From contig JAJRRC010000117.1 of the NCBI GenBank assembly GCA_024279865.1, positions 1-64,000 on the forward strand: a stretch of 64,000 bases of DNA, written 5' to 3'. Positions 26,529-34,610 of the stretch are shown here, piece by piece. Within the stretch, counting starts at the first letter, position 1. Every line of letters starts with the position of its first letter. Source of the DNA: Planctomycetota bacterium. GTDB lineage: Bacteria > Planctomycetota > Phycisphaerae > Phycisphaerales > Phycisphaeraceae. The position numbers and the translations under genes were made by a program. The notes under the pieces are model-generated. The model saw only the letters and a list, made by a program, of their open reading frames with translations, was not told the origin of the DNA and made no database searches.

Positions 26529-26632
26529 ATCACAACGCAGCACTCTGAAGTCTGCCCAAGAGTCGGATTCTTTTCTAACTGAACAGGGGGAAAACAGACT
26601 CTTCGGAAAACCTCAGGTTTCTGCGTTGTGAT
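26529..26632. repeat. ATCACAACGC element with terminal inverted repeats
   Basis: ATCACAACGCAG (26529-26540) and CTGCGTTGTGAT (26621-26632) are a perfect 12-bp inverted pair. Inside, CAAGAGTC and GACTCTT are also inverted. This is the only copy of the family with both ends. Confidence 0.65.
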
Positions 26633-26682
26633 AGCCGAAAGCATACTTGCGCCCGGGGGCGCGTCTGCCAAAATATCAAAAA
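26630..26682. repeat. AGCATACTTGC repeat
   Basis: ATAGCCGAAAGCATACTTGC, then GCCCGGGGGCGCGTCTGCCA. It abuts the preceding element and matches copies at 0.89, 21.63 and 55.32 kb. Confidence 0.55.
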
Positions 26683-26711
26683 GGTTACAGTTGCACTAGA
26701 AATGGGCTAAC

Positions 26712-26768
26712 GTGCGATGATCACAACGCCGAGTTCTGAACGCCTTGGGGCGTGAAGGGCCGGATCTT
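26712..26768. repeat. ATCACAACGC hairpin repeat, copy 4
   Basis: GCGATGATCACAACGCCGAG, then stem ACGCC-TTGG-GGCGT, then GAAGGGCCGGATC. Stem bases differ from copy 1 on both sides, so pairing is kept. Confidence 0.65.
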
Positions 26769-26905
26769 TGACTCCGAGCCTTCCCCGGCGTTGGGGGTTT
26801 TGCATAGGCCTACAGTGGCCGAGCAAGAAAAAGAGGCAAGGTGTATCATTGATCCAGATTGTGTTTTTTAAGTGACGTGCATTTTTCAAGAGAAATAAAT
26901 CAAAG

Positions 26906-27670
26906 ATGAAAACCATTGTGGGTAATCTTCAAAACGCAACGACCGATCCTTCGCCTGGCATTGAATGCTGGATGCCTGAAGGTGATTCTCAAAACATTGG
27001 TCTCATTATTCTGCCTGGCGGGGGGTATGCGAATTTGGCGGAGCATGAGGGCAAGGGTTATGCCGCGTATTTTTCCAAGGCAGGAATGACCTGTTTTGTC
27101 GTGAACTATCGGCTAGGAACCCAAGGGTTTCAACATCCTGCGATGCTTGAAGATTCTCTTGCAGCCATTGAAACGATTCGATCTCGTGCGACAGAATTTG
27201 GGATTGATCCCAACCGATTAGGGATCATCGGGTCATCCGCGGGCGGTCATTTGGCAGCCCATACACTGGTTGCCTGGGATTCGTATCAAAGCGAGGTCTC
27301 ATTGAGGCCTGACTTCGGCATCTTGTGCTATCCCGTGATTACAGCCCATGGTCCCTATGCTCATGAAGGTTCATTGGCTAATTTAATGGGCAGTGCAGCA
27401 TCGGATGCTTTGCGTGATTCACTTGCATGTGACAAATTAGTTTCGGATCAGACGCCGCCTTGTTTTCTTTGGCATACGGTCGAAGACCCTGTGGTGGCGG
27501 TGGAGAATAGCATGTTGTTCGCATCGGCTTTGCGAGATCGTGAGGTTCCTTTTGAATTACATATTTATCCGCATGGCCGTCATGGCCTGGGACTTGAAAC
27601 CTCTTTTCACTGGGAAGTAGATTGTTTGCGATGGATCAAAGAGACAGCCCGCTCGACAGCAGCCGTGTAA
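26906..27670 (+). CDS. Alpha/beta hydrolase, acetyl esterase-like
   Basis: A 254-residue cytoplasmic esterase of the BD-FAE / Aes-like group, which acts on short acyl esters, often acetylated sugars. The oxyanion loop is LPGGGYANLAEHEG, the nucleophile elbow is GSSAGGHLAAH (Ser at about 112), the acid is likely the Asp in VEDPVVAVENS, and the His is in PHGRHGLGLE near residue 232. No signal peptide. The next gene starts 40 bp before its stop, so the two overlap. With the nearby sulfatase and GH20 it fits polysaccharide use. Confidence 0.85.
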   Translation: MKTIVGNLQNATTDPSPGIECWMPEGDSQNIGLIILPGGGYANLAEHEGKGYAAYFSKAGMTCFVVNYRLGTQGFQHPAMLEDSLAAIETIRSRATEFGIDPNRLGIIGSSAGGHLAAHTLVAWDSYQSEVSLRPDFGILCYPVITAHGPYAHEGSLANLMGSAASDALRDSLACDKLVSDQTPPCFLWHTVEDPVVAVENSMLFASALRDREVPFELHIYPHGRHGLGLETSFHWEVDCLRWIKETARSTAAV

Positions 27671-28707
27671 ATTTTCTTCTGCAGCAACCGGTTTTGTCGC
27701 GGCGAAAAATATTTCTTGCTCGGTTTCTCATTGGCTTGATTGTGCTGGTCTGCGCTGAAGTTTTTTCAGGTGCCATTTTCAAAGCAGGTCTTTGGAATCC
27801 GATGACTTGGCTGTTTGTCTATTGGCTTTACTTTGCCCATTTTTTTCTGTTTACCACACTCGCCATTAAGACGGGCCGCACGTCCTTGTCATCGTTGTAT
27901 CTTTGGGGGGTTCTCTTTGGTTTGTATGAGTCTTGGATCACCAAGGTGATCTGGGCGGGGTATCCCGGCGAGGGGAAGCCGGTGATGGGCACGATTGGGC
28001 CTTATGGTTTTGCAGAGATCAGCATGGTGGTCATTTATCATCCGGTGATGTCCTTTCTTTTACCGTTGGCGGTGACGTGTGTGCTTTGTCCATCGTTAAG
28101 GGCTCATTTTCCAGGCCTTGCTTGGTTTACAGGCAAGCAGAAGCGTTCACGATTGCTACAAATTTATATCGTGGGAACGTTTGTTTTGGTGATGGCGCTG
28201 AACTCCCTGAGCACGGTGATCTTGTCGCTTAATTTGGTGCTGGCGGTTGTTTTGCTGACGCTCCTGTTGCGTTTGACCAAACGTACGTTGGCTGATTGTG
28301 AGGGCTTGCCAATTGTGACCTTTGGGAAGCGGGGCATGGTTGGTTTGAGTCTCTATTTAGCGGTGTTGTATAGCGTGATGTATTTCGTTTTTCGCCCTGA
28401 AGGCTTACCCTCGGTTGCGGTGCAATGCTTAACCTTTGTCTGGTATGCGTGGGTGATTCTAGGTTTGAAGTTGCATCGTGCGCAAAAGCCATTGCCCCTT
28501 GGAGCAATGCCAGTTGAATCCAGAGAGTGGCCGTTGATTCGACGGCTATTTACCATCTTGCTGGTGATGGCGGTGGTGGGTTCTGTTTTTTCCCAGACGA
28601 ACCTGATTCGTATCCCCGCAGCACTCAATTTTGTGGTCTGGACGATTGGGGGCATCATCTTGACTGGCTGGGCATGGGTCCGGGGGATGCGTTGGTCGGC
28701 TGGTTAA
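27631..28707 (+). CDS. Polytopic membrane protein, unknown
   Basis: A 358-residue protein with about nine hydrophobic segments (from LARFLIGLIVLVCAEVFSGAIF at the start to FVVWTIGGIILTGWAWV at the end). The loop YESWITKVIWAGYPGEGKPVMG between early helices is its most distinctive feature. No known family recognised. ATG 27631 lies inside the 3' end of the esterase gene, so translation is probably coupled. An in-frame TTG-type start nine bases earlier is possible. Confidence 0.7.
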   Translation: MDQRDSPLDSSRVNFLLQQPVLSRRKIFLARFLIGLIVLVCAEVFSGAIFKAGLWNPMTWLFVYWLYFAHFFLFTTLAIKTGRTSLSSLYLWGVLFGLYESWITKVIWAGYPGEGKPVMGTIGPYGFAEISMVVIYHPVMSFLLPLAVTCVLCPSLRAHFPGLAWFTGKQKRSRLLQIYIVGTFVLVMALNSLSTVILSLNLVLAVVLLTLLLRLTKRTLADCEGLPIVTFGKRGMVGLSLYLAVLYSVMYFVFRPEGLPSVAVQCLTFVWYAWVILGLKLHRAQKPLPLGAMPVESREWPLIRRLFTILLVMAVVGSVFSQTNLIRIPAALNFVVWTIGGIILTGWAWVRGMRWSAG

Positions 28708-28885
28708 AAAATTTGTTGAATTGAGCCGTCTATTGATGGCGAAAATGATGCGAATGATGCTTGTATAATGAATGTTTTGTATTGATTAAAATCACACGCT
28801 CTAAACCCTCGTGAGCTGAAGATGGCTTGTTTTTTTTCAGCCTCAACGCATTGCTTGAGGACATTGATGGAAACGAAGTGAACGA

Positions 28886-29033
28886 ATGAAAATGACAGAA
28901 ATTGAAACGTATATTGCAGGCAATCCTTGAAAAATTGGATGTTCGTTCGAGTCTTGACTGATGATGGAATTCATGGCGTGGGTGAAGGGGCATTTAATGG
29001 CTTTGCCAAGACCACCGAAGCTGCACGCCAAGA
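28886..29033 (+). pseudogene. Frameshifted N-terminal remnant, mandelate racemase / enolase superfamily
   Basis: ATG 28886 reads MKMTEIETYIAGNP, then TGA (28928-28930). In the next frame the expected sequence continues as KNWMFVRVLTDDGIHGVGEGAFNGFAKTTEAA. Restoring one G (TGG for TG at 28928) rejoins them as GNPWKNW, the usual start of galactonate-dehydratase-like enzymes. After about 29030 similarity ends and a hairpin and unrelated sequence follow, so the gene is both frameshifted and truncated. It faces the sulfatase gene. Confidence 0.75.
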
Positions 29034-29155
29034 TCGACCAATTGACGGTCGAACAAGCCTTTTTAAAAAAAGGCTTGGAATGATGAGTCATGCCCAACGT
29101 TGCAATGAACAGATCAAACACTTCGTCCGCCTCAGCCCTGCCTTCCGGGGGGGGG

Positions 29156-30601
29156 TTAGGTTGTGGGGAAGCCTGGGGTCCCTGGGACGATTGAGCCGTG
29201 ATGGACGCCCTTGATGAGAACGTTGCCGTCGGTGAATCCTTCGGGTCGATCCTTGAGCTTTTCGATGAGACGGTTACGCCAAAGTTCCAATGTTTGAGCA
29301 TGCTCATCGAGCACTGCCAAGTTGGTACATTCGGTGGGATCGTCATCTAAGTTGAACAATTGTTCTTCGCCAGAATTGGTGTACCAGACGTATTTCATTT
29401 GACCATCCGTGACGTAGTGATTGGACTGGTGTTTGCCGTAGCACTGGCCATGTTCGCCGTGAAGGTATTCACGCCATTCGGTTTTGCCTTGCAACAGTGG
29501 GAGCATGCTCTTGCCATCAACGCTATCAGGGATCGGCACACCGGCCATCTCCAAAATCGTAGGCATCAGATCTCCTAGGCAAACCGGGGCATCGTGAACA
29601 GCACCGGGTTTAATCCCCATCGAAGGCGGTGTTTGAATCAGCATCGGCACACGGGCGGAGGCTTCATACGGATAGGTCTTGCGGAATAGATAATGATCGC
29701 CGAGCATTTCGCCGTGGTCGCTGGTGAAAATGACGACGGTGTTGTCCAATTGGCTTCGCCCGGTGGTGGGGGAGGTTCCCAATCCTGCAAGGAAACGGCA
29801 AATTTGGTCGTCAATGTGATTGATTAGACCGTAGTAAGCTGCTTGACAGGATTTGAGTGTTTCACCGGTGAGGTGGACTCGGTCATCATCTACGCAGAAG
29901 CCTCGGTCTGTTTGGTCAGACCCTTCGATGGTTCGTGGTTTGGCCCAGTCGCCGATGACTGGCTTGGGTAGATCCATGCGTAAGTAGCGGTCCATATAAA
30001 ATGCGGGTGGGCATAGCGGAGGGTGTGGCCCGAGGAAGGACAACGTCATGAACACAGGGCAAGAAGGGTCTTTCCATTTGTTCATGAAGTGTAACGCTTC
30101 GGTGACGGTTTTATAGGTGTGGTGTTCGGTTTCGTCTAGATGCCAAGGGCGAGCGGTCCAGCCGTTGCCGGCGAGGCCGTGTCCGCCGCCATCATAATTG
30201 CCCTGTTCTGACTTTGTGCTGACATCACCTGTAAAGATCATCTGGTCATAGCCAAAGCGTTTGCGGATGGGATGTTGATGCATCGGACGGCCGACCATGA
30301 CAGTCTGGTAGCCTGCTTTGGATAGTTCGCCGGGCAGGGTTGCCTCGGGTTCCCATTCGATGCCGTTTTGAAAACCAACAACGCCATGGGTCGCAGGGTG
30401 CTGGCCTGACAGGATGGATCGGCGTGCAGCGATGCAAGAAGGGCACGTTGAGTACGCGTGGTTAAAGCGTGCGCCATGGGTTGCCAGTTCATCAAGGCGG
30501 GGGGTCATCAGAACTGGATGGCCTTCAATGCCGAGGCAATCACCACGCTGCTGATCGGTCATGATTAAAATAATATTCGGTCGTTGGTCGGGGGTACTCA
30601 T
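29156..30601 (-). CDS. Sulfatase (formylglycine type)
   Basis: A 481-residue arylsulfatase-family protein that hydrolyses sulfate esters. The N-terminal metal site is NIILIMTDQQRGDCLG. The catalytic box, usually C/S-x-P/A-x-R, reads C56-I-A-A-R60, followed by RSILSGQHP; Cys56 would become formylglycine through an anaerobic-type or FGE maturase. The second metal block is FTSDHGEMLGDH. No signal peptide is seen, so it appears cytoplasmic or has an unusual export route. The gene is next to GH20 on the same strand, 163 bp apart, pointing to sulfated amino-sugar glycans. Confidence 0.92.
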   Translation of the reverse strand: MSTPDQRPNIILIMTDQQRGDCLGIEGHPVLMTPRLDELATHGARFNHAYSTCPSCIAARRSILSGQHPATHGVVGFQNGIEWEPEATLPGELSKAGYQTVMVGRPMHQHPIRKRFGYDQMIFTGDVSTKSEQGNYDGGGHGLAGNGWTARPWHLDETEHHTYKTVTEALHFMNKWKDPSCPVFMTLSFLGPHPPLCPPAFYMDRYLRMDLPKPVIGDWAKPRTIEGSDQTDRGFCVDDDRVHLTGETLKSCQAAYYGLINHIDDQICRFLAGLGTSPTTGRSQLDNTVVIFTSDHGEMLGDHYLFRKTYPYEASARVPMLIQTPPSMGIKPGAVHDAPVCLGDLMPTILEMAGVPIPDSVDGKSMLPLLQGKTEWREYLHGEHGQCYGKHQSNHYVTDGQMKYVWYTNSGEEQLFNLDDDPTECTNLAVLDEHAQTLELWRNRLIEKLKDRPEGFTDGNVLIKGVHHGSIVPGTPGFPTT

Positions 30602-30763
30602 TGTCTTTACGTCCTTAAAAAGTTAGCTTTTTGAGATAGATAGAAAATCTGTTTTGTGTTGAGGAAGAAATTACGCGTTTGAGTTTAGAAACAATCGGGT
30701 TGACTACAATGGGCTATTGAATCAAGGAAGTTTCGTGTGAGCCGGTTGCTTTGAGGCTCGTTG

Positions 30764-32938
30764 TTAGTTCTGCGATTCCCGTGGTAGCCAGCGTTTTTCC
30801 CATTCGACGCTGTCGTATTGTTTCATAATTTTCTTAGCTTTGAGAATGGTCCACGCTGCCTCGGCCGTGGAAGCGAAGATGCCTAGCTCTCTGCGTTCTT
30901 CCGTGGTTTTGCGAGCACGGGGTCTTTTTTGAAACGCATTTTTACGGGTGTGCAACGCATAGGTCATGTGCAAAGCCCACGAAGACCCCATGATCCCTTT
31001 GCTAGAGGTTGCGGCCACATCTCTTGCAAGGTTCGCCATGTTGCTTTGGATAAACCAAGGAACCGCAATCACGTCCAGCCCGTTCTGTCTAAACCAAGAA
31101 ATTGAGGGATAATGCTCTGGGAACACTTCGCCAACGGTGTAGCCGTAATGCCAGTCGGCAATGATAATATCTTTGTCCAGAAGGGGAACTGCTTCAAAGG
31201 TATTGAGTGGTGGTCCGCCGTGGTTCTCAAAAAAGTAGGGGAATTGCAGATGGTTTAAAAGCATGTCACCCCACATGATGGTGCGGCAACCTTTTTTCTT
31301 CAGATGACGATTCAACGCATTGGCGTAATCGGCAAGCATTTTGCCTCGGTTGACTTCTTTTGGCCATGCAGTTCCAAAGAAGTGTGCTTCATCCATGCCC
31401 AGGCTAAAGAGCTTGGGTTGGTCGAACAGCTCATAGATTTCATCGAGGCAGTCGAGCATCATGGGCAGGACTTTGGGGTTGGCAATGTCTAGGCCAAAGG
31501 AGAGCGAGCCATCGCCTTTGACTGCTTTTTGTTCAGCATTGAGTCGTTGTCCGGACCAGCTTTCATGGAAGATGGTTTTCCATGAGCCTTTGGAATGGGT
31601 TTTAATTTTTCGGTTGATCATGTCCGCATGAGCGTTGAGGGTTTGTTTGGATTGACTGAAGAAAAACTTGCCTAGGGTTTTGAATTCAGGGAACACGGAG
31701 AGGCCTTGCTCTTGACCAATTTTGATAATCGCTTTGAGTTCATCCTGTGAATAGGCTGTTTTGGGCCACATTTCGGGATGTTTTTTGAGTTCAACGTTGC
31801 CTTTGATCATGATGCAGACATGGGTGTATTTGTAGCGTCCTAGACGGCGGAAGATCCAGCGGTAGATGTCTTGCACTTCCTCTGCATTTTTTTTGCCCCA
31901 GTGACCAGGGGCTCGTAAAACCAAGTGCATCGCACGGAATTTAAGGTCCGGCAAATCACGGATGGTCAGTTGAGGCAACGTCTCATTTTCTGATTGTTCA
32001 AGGACCTGAAGGAAACTTTGAATGCCGTTGCGGAGACCTTCTTCGTCATGGCCTTTGATGGCAATGCCTTGAGGCAAAATTGAAAGTGCGTAGCCGCCTT
32101 GATGGTGAGGGGCTGCTTTGATTTCATCGAACAGGTCAACGTCAGCCGTGTTGGCGGCTGCCAGGAAGAACTGTTTTGAGGTTCGTTCGGCAACCTGATA
32201 AGTATCTTCTTTTTTGCCTGTGATAAAGGTGACTTCTTGTTTAAAGAGTCGGGTTGCCTGGGGGCTATTGCTTTGGATGAACAGAGTTTGACCGAGTTGG
32301 AAGGTTCCCTTGTGCGTGGTGAGTTGTTTTGGCTGTGGGATAATTCGGAGGGCTGTTTGACCGCGTTTTTTTACGCCGCTTGTTTTTTGAGCCATGGTTT
32401 TTTTCTTAGTTTTTGTTGCGTGAGCTTTGGAAGCATCCGTCAAAGAAAAATTGCGTAACTGGACAGTGCCAAGTTGATTGCCCAGATAAATCCGAAGGGT
32501 GGGCTTGTTTGTCAGAACGACGCCCTTGGCGGTAAAGGTCAATTCATGACGGGACCATTGATCTGAAAATGTGACGGTTTTGTTGAGGCCATAGCTTTTG
32601 AAAGGCCTGCTTTGCTGAGAGCAGACGACTTGGGTTTTGACTGCGGGGCCTTCTCGCTTGGCATCAAAGGCAAGTTTGTACTGTTGGCCTTCTTGGAGTG
32701 TGAATTTTTGGATCAGTTGCACATGCTGGGGGCTGCTGGCCTTGGCGACTTCGACGGTGAGGATGCCTTGCTTGGCAGTGCGTTTGACCTTCATGCTTTT
32801 GTGGACATGAAAAGACCAGCCGGTGAGGCCTCGGGCAAAATCAGCATTCTTTAATCGTTCACCTGCAGAGACTGCGGTGCATAACAAGCCCAAGATGAGC
32901 AAACTGTAGTTCGTATGATTCAAGATTTTTTTCATCAT
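30764..32938 (-). CDS. Secreted GH20-like beta-N-acetylhexosaminidase with N-terminal carbohydrate-binding domain
   Basis: A 724-residue exported protein. A signal peptide (MMKKILNHTNYSLLILGLLCTAVSA) is followed at about 28-170 by a CBM4/9-like beta-sandwich (LKNADFARGLTGWSFHV). A Lys/Thr-rich linker (175-195) comes next, then a GH20b-type domain (LRIIPQPKQLTTHKGTF) and the TIM barrel. The catalytic Asp-Glu pair is in SLGMDEAHFFG near residue 515. Family 20 enzymes use substrate-assisted catalysis on terminal GlcNAc or GalNAc. The C-terminal 50 residues are basic. It is upstream of the sulfatase on the same strand. Confidence 0.88.
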   Translation of the reverse strand: MMKKILNHTNYSLLILGLLCTAVSAGERLKNADFARGLTGWSFHVHKSMKVKRTAKQGILTVEVAKASSPQHVQLIQKFTLQEGQQYKLAFDAKREGPAVKTQVVCSQQSRPFKSYGLNKTVTFSDQWSRHELTFTAKGVVLTNKPTLRIYLGNQLGTVQLRNFSLTDASKAHATKTKKKTMAQKTSGVKKRGQTALRIIPQPKQLTTHKGTFQLGQTLFIQSNSPQATRLFKQEVTFITGKKEDTYQVAERTSKQFFLAAANTADVDLFDEIKAAPHHQGGYALSILPQGIAIKGHDEEGLRNGIQSFLQVLEQSENETLPQLTIRDLPDLKFRAMHLVLRAPGHWGKKNAEEVQDIYRWIFRRLGRYKYTHVCIMIKGNVELKKHPEMWPKTAYSQDELKAIIKIGQEQGLSVFPEFKTLGKFFFSQSKQTLNAHADMINRKIKTHSKGSWKTIFHESWSGQRLNAEQKAVKGDGSLSFGLDIANPKVLPMMLDCLDEIYELFDQPKLFSLGMDEAHFFGTAWPKEVNRGKMLADYANALNRHLKKKGCRTIMWGDMLLNHLQFPYFFENHGGPPLNTFEAVPLLDKDIIIADWHYGYTVGEVFPEHYPSISWFRQNGLDVIAVPWFIQSNMANLARDVAATSSKGIMGSSWALHMTYALHTRKNAFQKRPRARKTTEERRELGIFASTAEAAWTILKAKKIMKQYDSVEWEKRWLPRESQN

Positions 32939-33036
32939 GGGAAAAGTCTTTCATTGTGAACCGGCCATGGGTTCTAAAAAGATAGTGTGACTAAGAAATT
33001 TGAACCTCCCATTTTAGAGGGTAATTAAACATGTTT

Positions 33037-33068
33037 CAAGCGTTCGCAAAAAAAAGTGTGAACGCTTG
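33037..33068. repeat. 9-bp perfect hairpin CAAGCGTTC / GAACGCTTG
   Basis: Arms 33037-33045 and 33060-33068 around a 14-base A-rich loop, in the 266-bp gap between GH20 and queE. No T run follows, so terminator function is doubtful. Confidence 0.4.
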
Positions 33069-33103
33069 GCTAGAACGTGCCATTGACCTTGTACGTCAGC
33101 ATA

Positions 33104-33155
33104 GGATCATCACAACGCCGCATGCTTCACGCCCTTGGGGCGTGAAGCGTCGAAT
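33104..33155. repeat. ATCACAACGC hairpin repeat, copy 5
   Basis: GATCATCACAACGCCGCATG, then the perfect stem TCACGCC-CTTGG-GGCGTGA, then AGCGTCGAATC. Same family as copies at 6.2, 18.07, 26.53 and 26.71 kb. Confidence 0.65.
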
Positions 33156-33167
33156 CTCCGCCTCTTA

Positions 33168-33202
33168 CTGATAGCTGATAATTGATAACTGACAACTTCT
33201 TA
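33168..33202. repeat. CTATCAG-type heptamer cluster (reverse orientation)
   Basis: TTACTGATAGCTGATAATTG followed by ATAACTGACAACTTC, the reverse complement of the TATCAG/TTGTCAG units. It ends at the queE stop. Confidence 0.6.
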
Positions 33203-33204
33203 AA

Positions 33205-33885
33205 TTACACCCCACGGGTGGTGGGGTCCCATATCTGTTTGTGCAATTGAGATTGCAGCCTCACAGGCAAGGCATCAGCAAGAATCCACTTGGCCAAGGA
33301 TTGAATCGCCAACCCGGTCGTCCCGGCAAGCTCCTCGGTACGAGGCATCGGGCCTGCTGGGCTAAACAAAACCGCTTGAACCTTCGAGATTAAATCGTGC
33401 TGAAGGACCAAGTCTTTGGCCCAGAGGTAGTCCGCTTCATCGCAAAGAACAAATTTAACCTCGTCATGCTTGGTGAGGTGATTGAGGTTCTCCCAGTGGT
33501 TGCGGTCCACTTCGCCGCTGCTAGGGGTCTTCATATCCATGATCCGAATCACCCGTTCATCGCAAAGGCTGATGTCACAAGCCCCGCTGGTCTCAATTAA
33601 GACCGTTTTGCCTAGATCGCACAATTGGGTCATCAACGCATGGACGTTGGGTTGAAGCAACGGCTCGCCGCCTGTGATTTCAACAAGATCACAGGGATGA
33701 ACCTGAACTTGCTCAATAATCTGATCGAAGGTCTGAGGCTGTCCTTCGGTAAACGCATAGGCGGTATCACAATAGCCACAGCGAAGATGACAGCCCCGCA
33801 GCCTGACAAAAACGCAAGGGAGTCCTGCCCAGGTGCTTTCGCCCTGAATCGAATAAAAAATTTCATTGATTTGTATACCAATCAC
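33205..33885 (-). CDS. queE: 7-carboxy-7-deazaguanine synthase
   Basis: A 226-residue radical SAM enzyme converting carboxy-tetrahydropterin to 7-carboxy-7-deazaguanine in queuosine synthesis. The N-terminus EIFYSIQGESTWAGLPCVFVRL and the cluster motif CHLRCGYC (about 32-39) are diagnostic, followed by the EITGGEPLLQ block. The start is odd: the only in-frame start codon near the expected place is GTG 33885, and the first four codons lie inside a dispersed 130-bp repeat element. A GGG about ten bases upstream is also from the element. Confidence 0.92.
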   Translation of the reverse strand: MIGIQINEIFYSIQGESTWAGLPCVFVRLRGCHLRCGYCDTAYAFTEGQPQTFDQIIEQVQVHPCDLVEITGGEPLLQPNVHALMTQLCDLGKTVLIETSGACDISLCDERVIRIMDMKTPSSGEVDRNHWENLNHLTKHDEVKFVLCDEADYLWAKDLVLQHDLISKVQAVLFSPAGPMPRTEELAGTTGLAIQSLAKWILADALPVRLQSQLHKQIWDPTTRGV

Positions 33886-33990
33886 GATTGAGTTTCCCTT
33901 TTTTTTTTACGTACGTGGCATCTTGCTTTTTTTAAGCATCGCGTCCAAACAGGTTTTATCGTGGGAATTATCATGCCGAGAGGTATAAAC
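33874..33990. repeat. About 130-bp dispersed element, copy C (overlaps queE start)
   Basis: Starts GTATACCAATCACGATTGAG and ends GCCGAGAGGTATAAACG. Internal blocks TACGTACGTGGCA, TTTTTTTAAGCA and TCCAAACAGGTTTTATCG match copies at 8.83 and 17.09 kb. It spans the queE-folK gap. Confidence 0.7.
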
Positions 33991-34002
33991 GCAGTGAATC
34001 AG

Positions 34003-34488
34003 TCATGATCCCTCTTGTATCTCGGCAAATAACGCATTTACCGTCTTATTCAAAATCGGATGCACGGCTCGTGGCGCAATCTCAGCCAACGGCTCAAGGA
34101 CAAACGCCCGCTCGTGCATCAGCGGATGGGGAATGGTGAGATTCTCTTCATCTACGACCCAATCATCATAGAGAAGAATATCCAGGTCCAACGGCCGAGG
34201 GCCCCATCGAATCCGCAACTCGGCAACTTCGCGCCCCCGGTCTTTTTCAATCTCATGCAAAAACCCCAATAAAGTCGGCGGCAACAAGGTCGTCCGAATC
34301 ACCGCAGCTGCATTGAGATAAGATTTTTGCTCAATCGGACCCACAGGTTCCGTTTCAAATGCGCGACTAAAATCCACCAACTCCGTCTGAGGCAGCTTGC
34401 CCAGACGAGCCTTGGCGGCCTCGAGATGAGCTTGGCGATCCCCCCTGTTTGAACCAATTCCAAGACAAACCGTGTGCATGTGGATCAT
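34003..34488 (-). CDS. folK: 2-amino-4-hydroxy-6-hydroxymethyldihydropteridine pyrophosphokinase
   Basis: HPPK of folate synthesis, about 161 residues. It shows the family N-terminus VCLGIGSNRGDRQAHLEAA, the middle block KSYLNAAAVIRT and the signature RWGPRPLDLDILLYDD. Starts at 34488 (MIHMHTVCLG) or 34479 (MHTVCLG) are equal; a longer frame extending to 34575 is unlikely. It is upstream of queE across a repeat element. Both pathways start from GTP-derived pterins. Confidence 0.92.
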   Translation of the reverse strand: MIHMHTVCLGIGSNRGDRQAHLEAAKARLGKLPQTELVDFSRAFETEPVGPIEQKSYLNAAAVIRTTLLPPTLLGFLHEIEKDRGREVAELRIRWGPRPLDLDILLYDDWVVDEENLTIPHPLMHERAFVLEPLAEIAPRAVHPILNKTVNALFAEIQEGS

Positions 34489-34610
34489 TGTGGCAGTCGC
34501 GGTCATCGTGAGCAAACTGACCGCCCCGATAGCCGTTACAGACCCATCAGGACATTTGGTATCATAGACGATCAATATTAGAGCAATTTTGAATTTCGAG
34601 GAGAGCGAGC

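Larger units (their letters stand above)
26375..26905. other. 531-bp gap: terminator and a cluster of repeats
   Basis: Contains the rplL terminator, CTATCAG units (26437-26492), a long ATCACAACGC inverted element (26529-26632), an AGCATACTTGC element (26630-26682) and a second ATCACAACGC hairpin repeat (26712-26768). No gene. Confidence 0.65.

Noticed and set aside
28843-29346. A 167-residue minus-strand frame overlapping the sulfatase 3' end and the gap
   Set aside because: Its composition is irregular, it overlaps the sulfatase gene out of frame, and it is antisense to the broken enolase-family gene.
6065-33155. The repeat clusters (CTATCAG and ATCACAACGC families) as a CRISPR array
   Set aside because: Units are not separated by constant-length unique spacers, copies are kilobases apart or directly tandem, and no cas gene is present.
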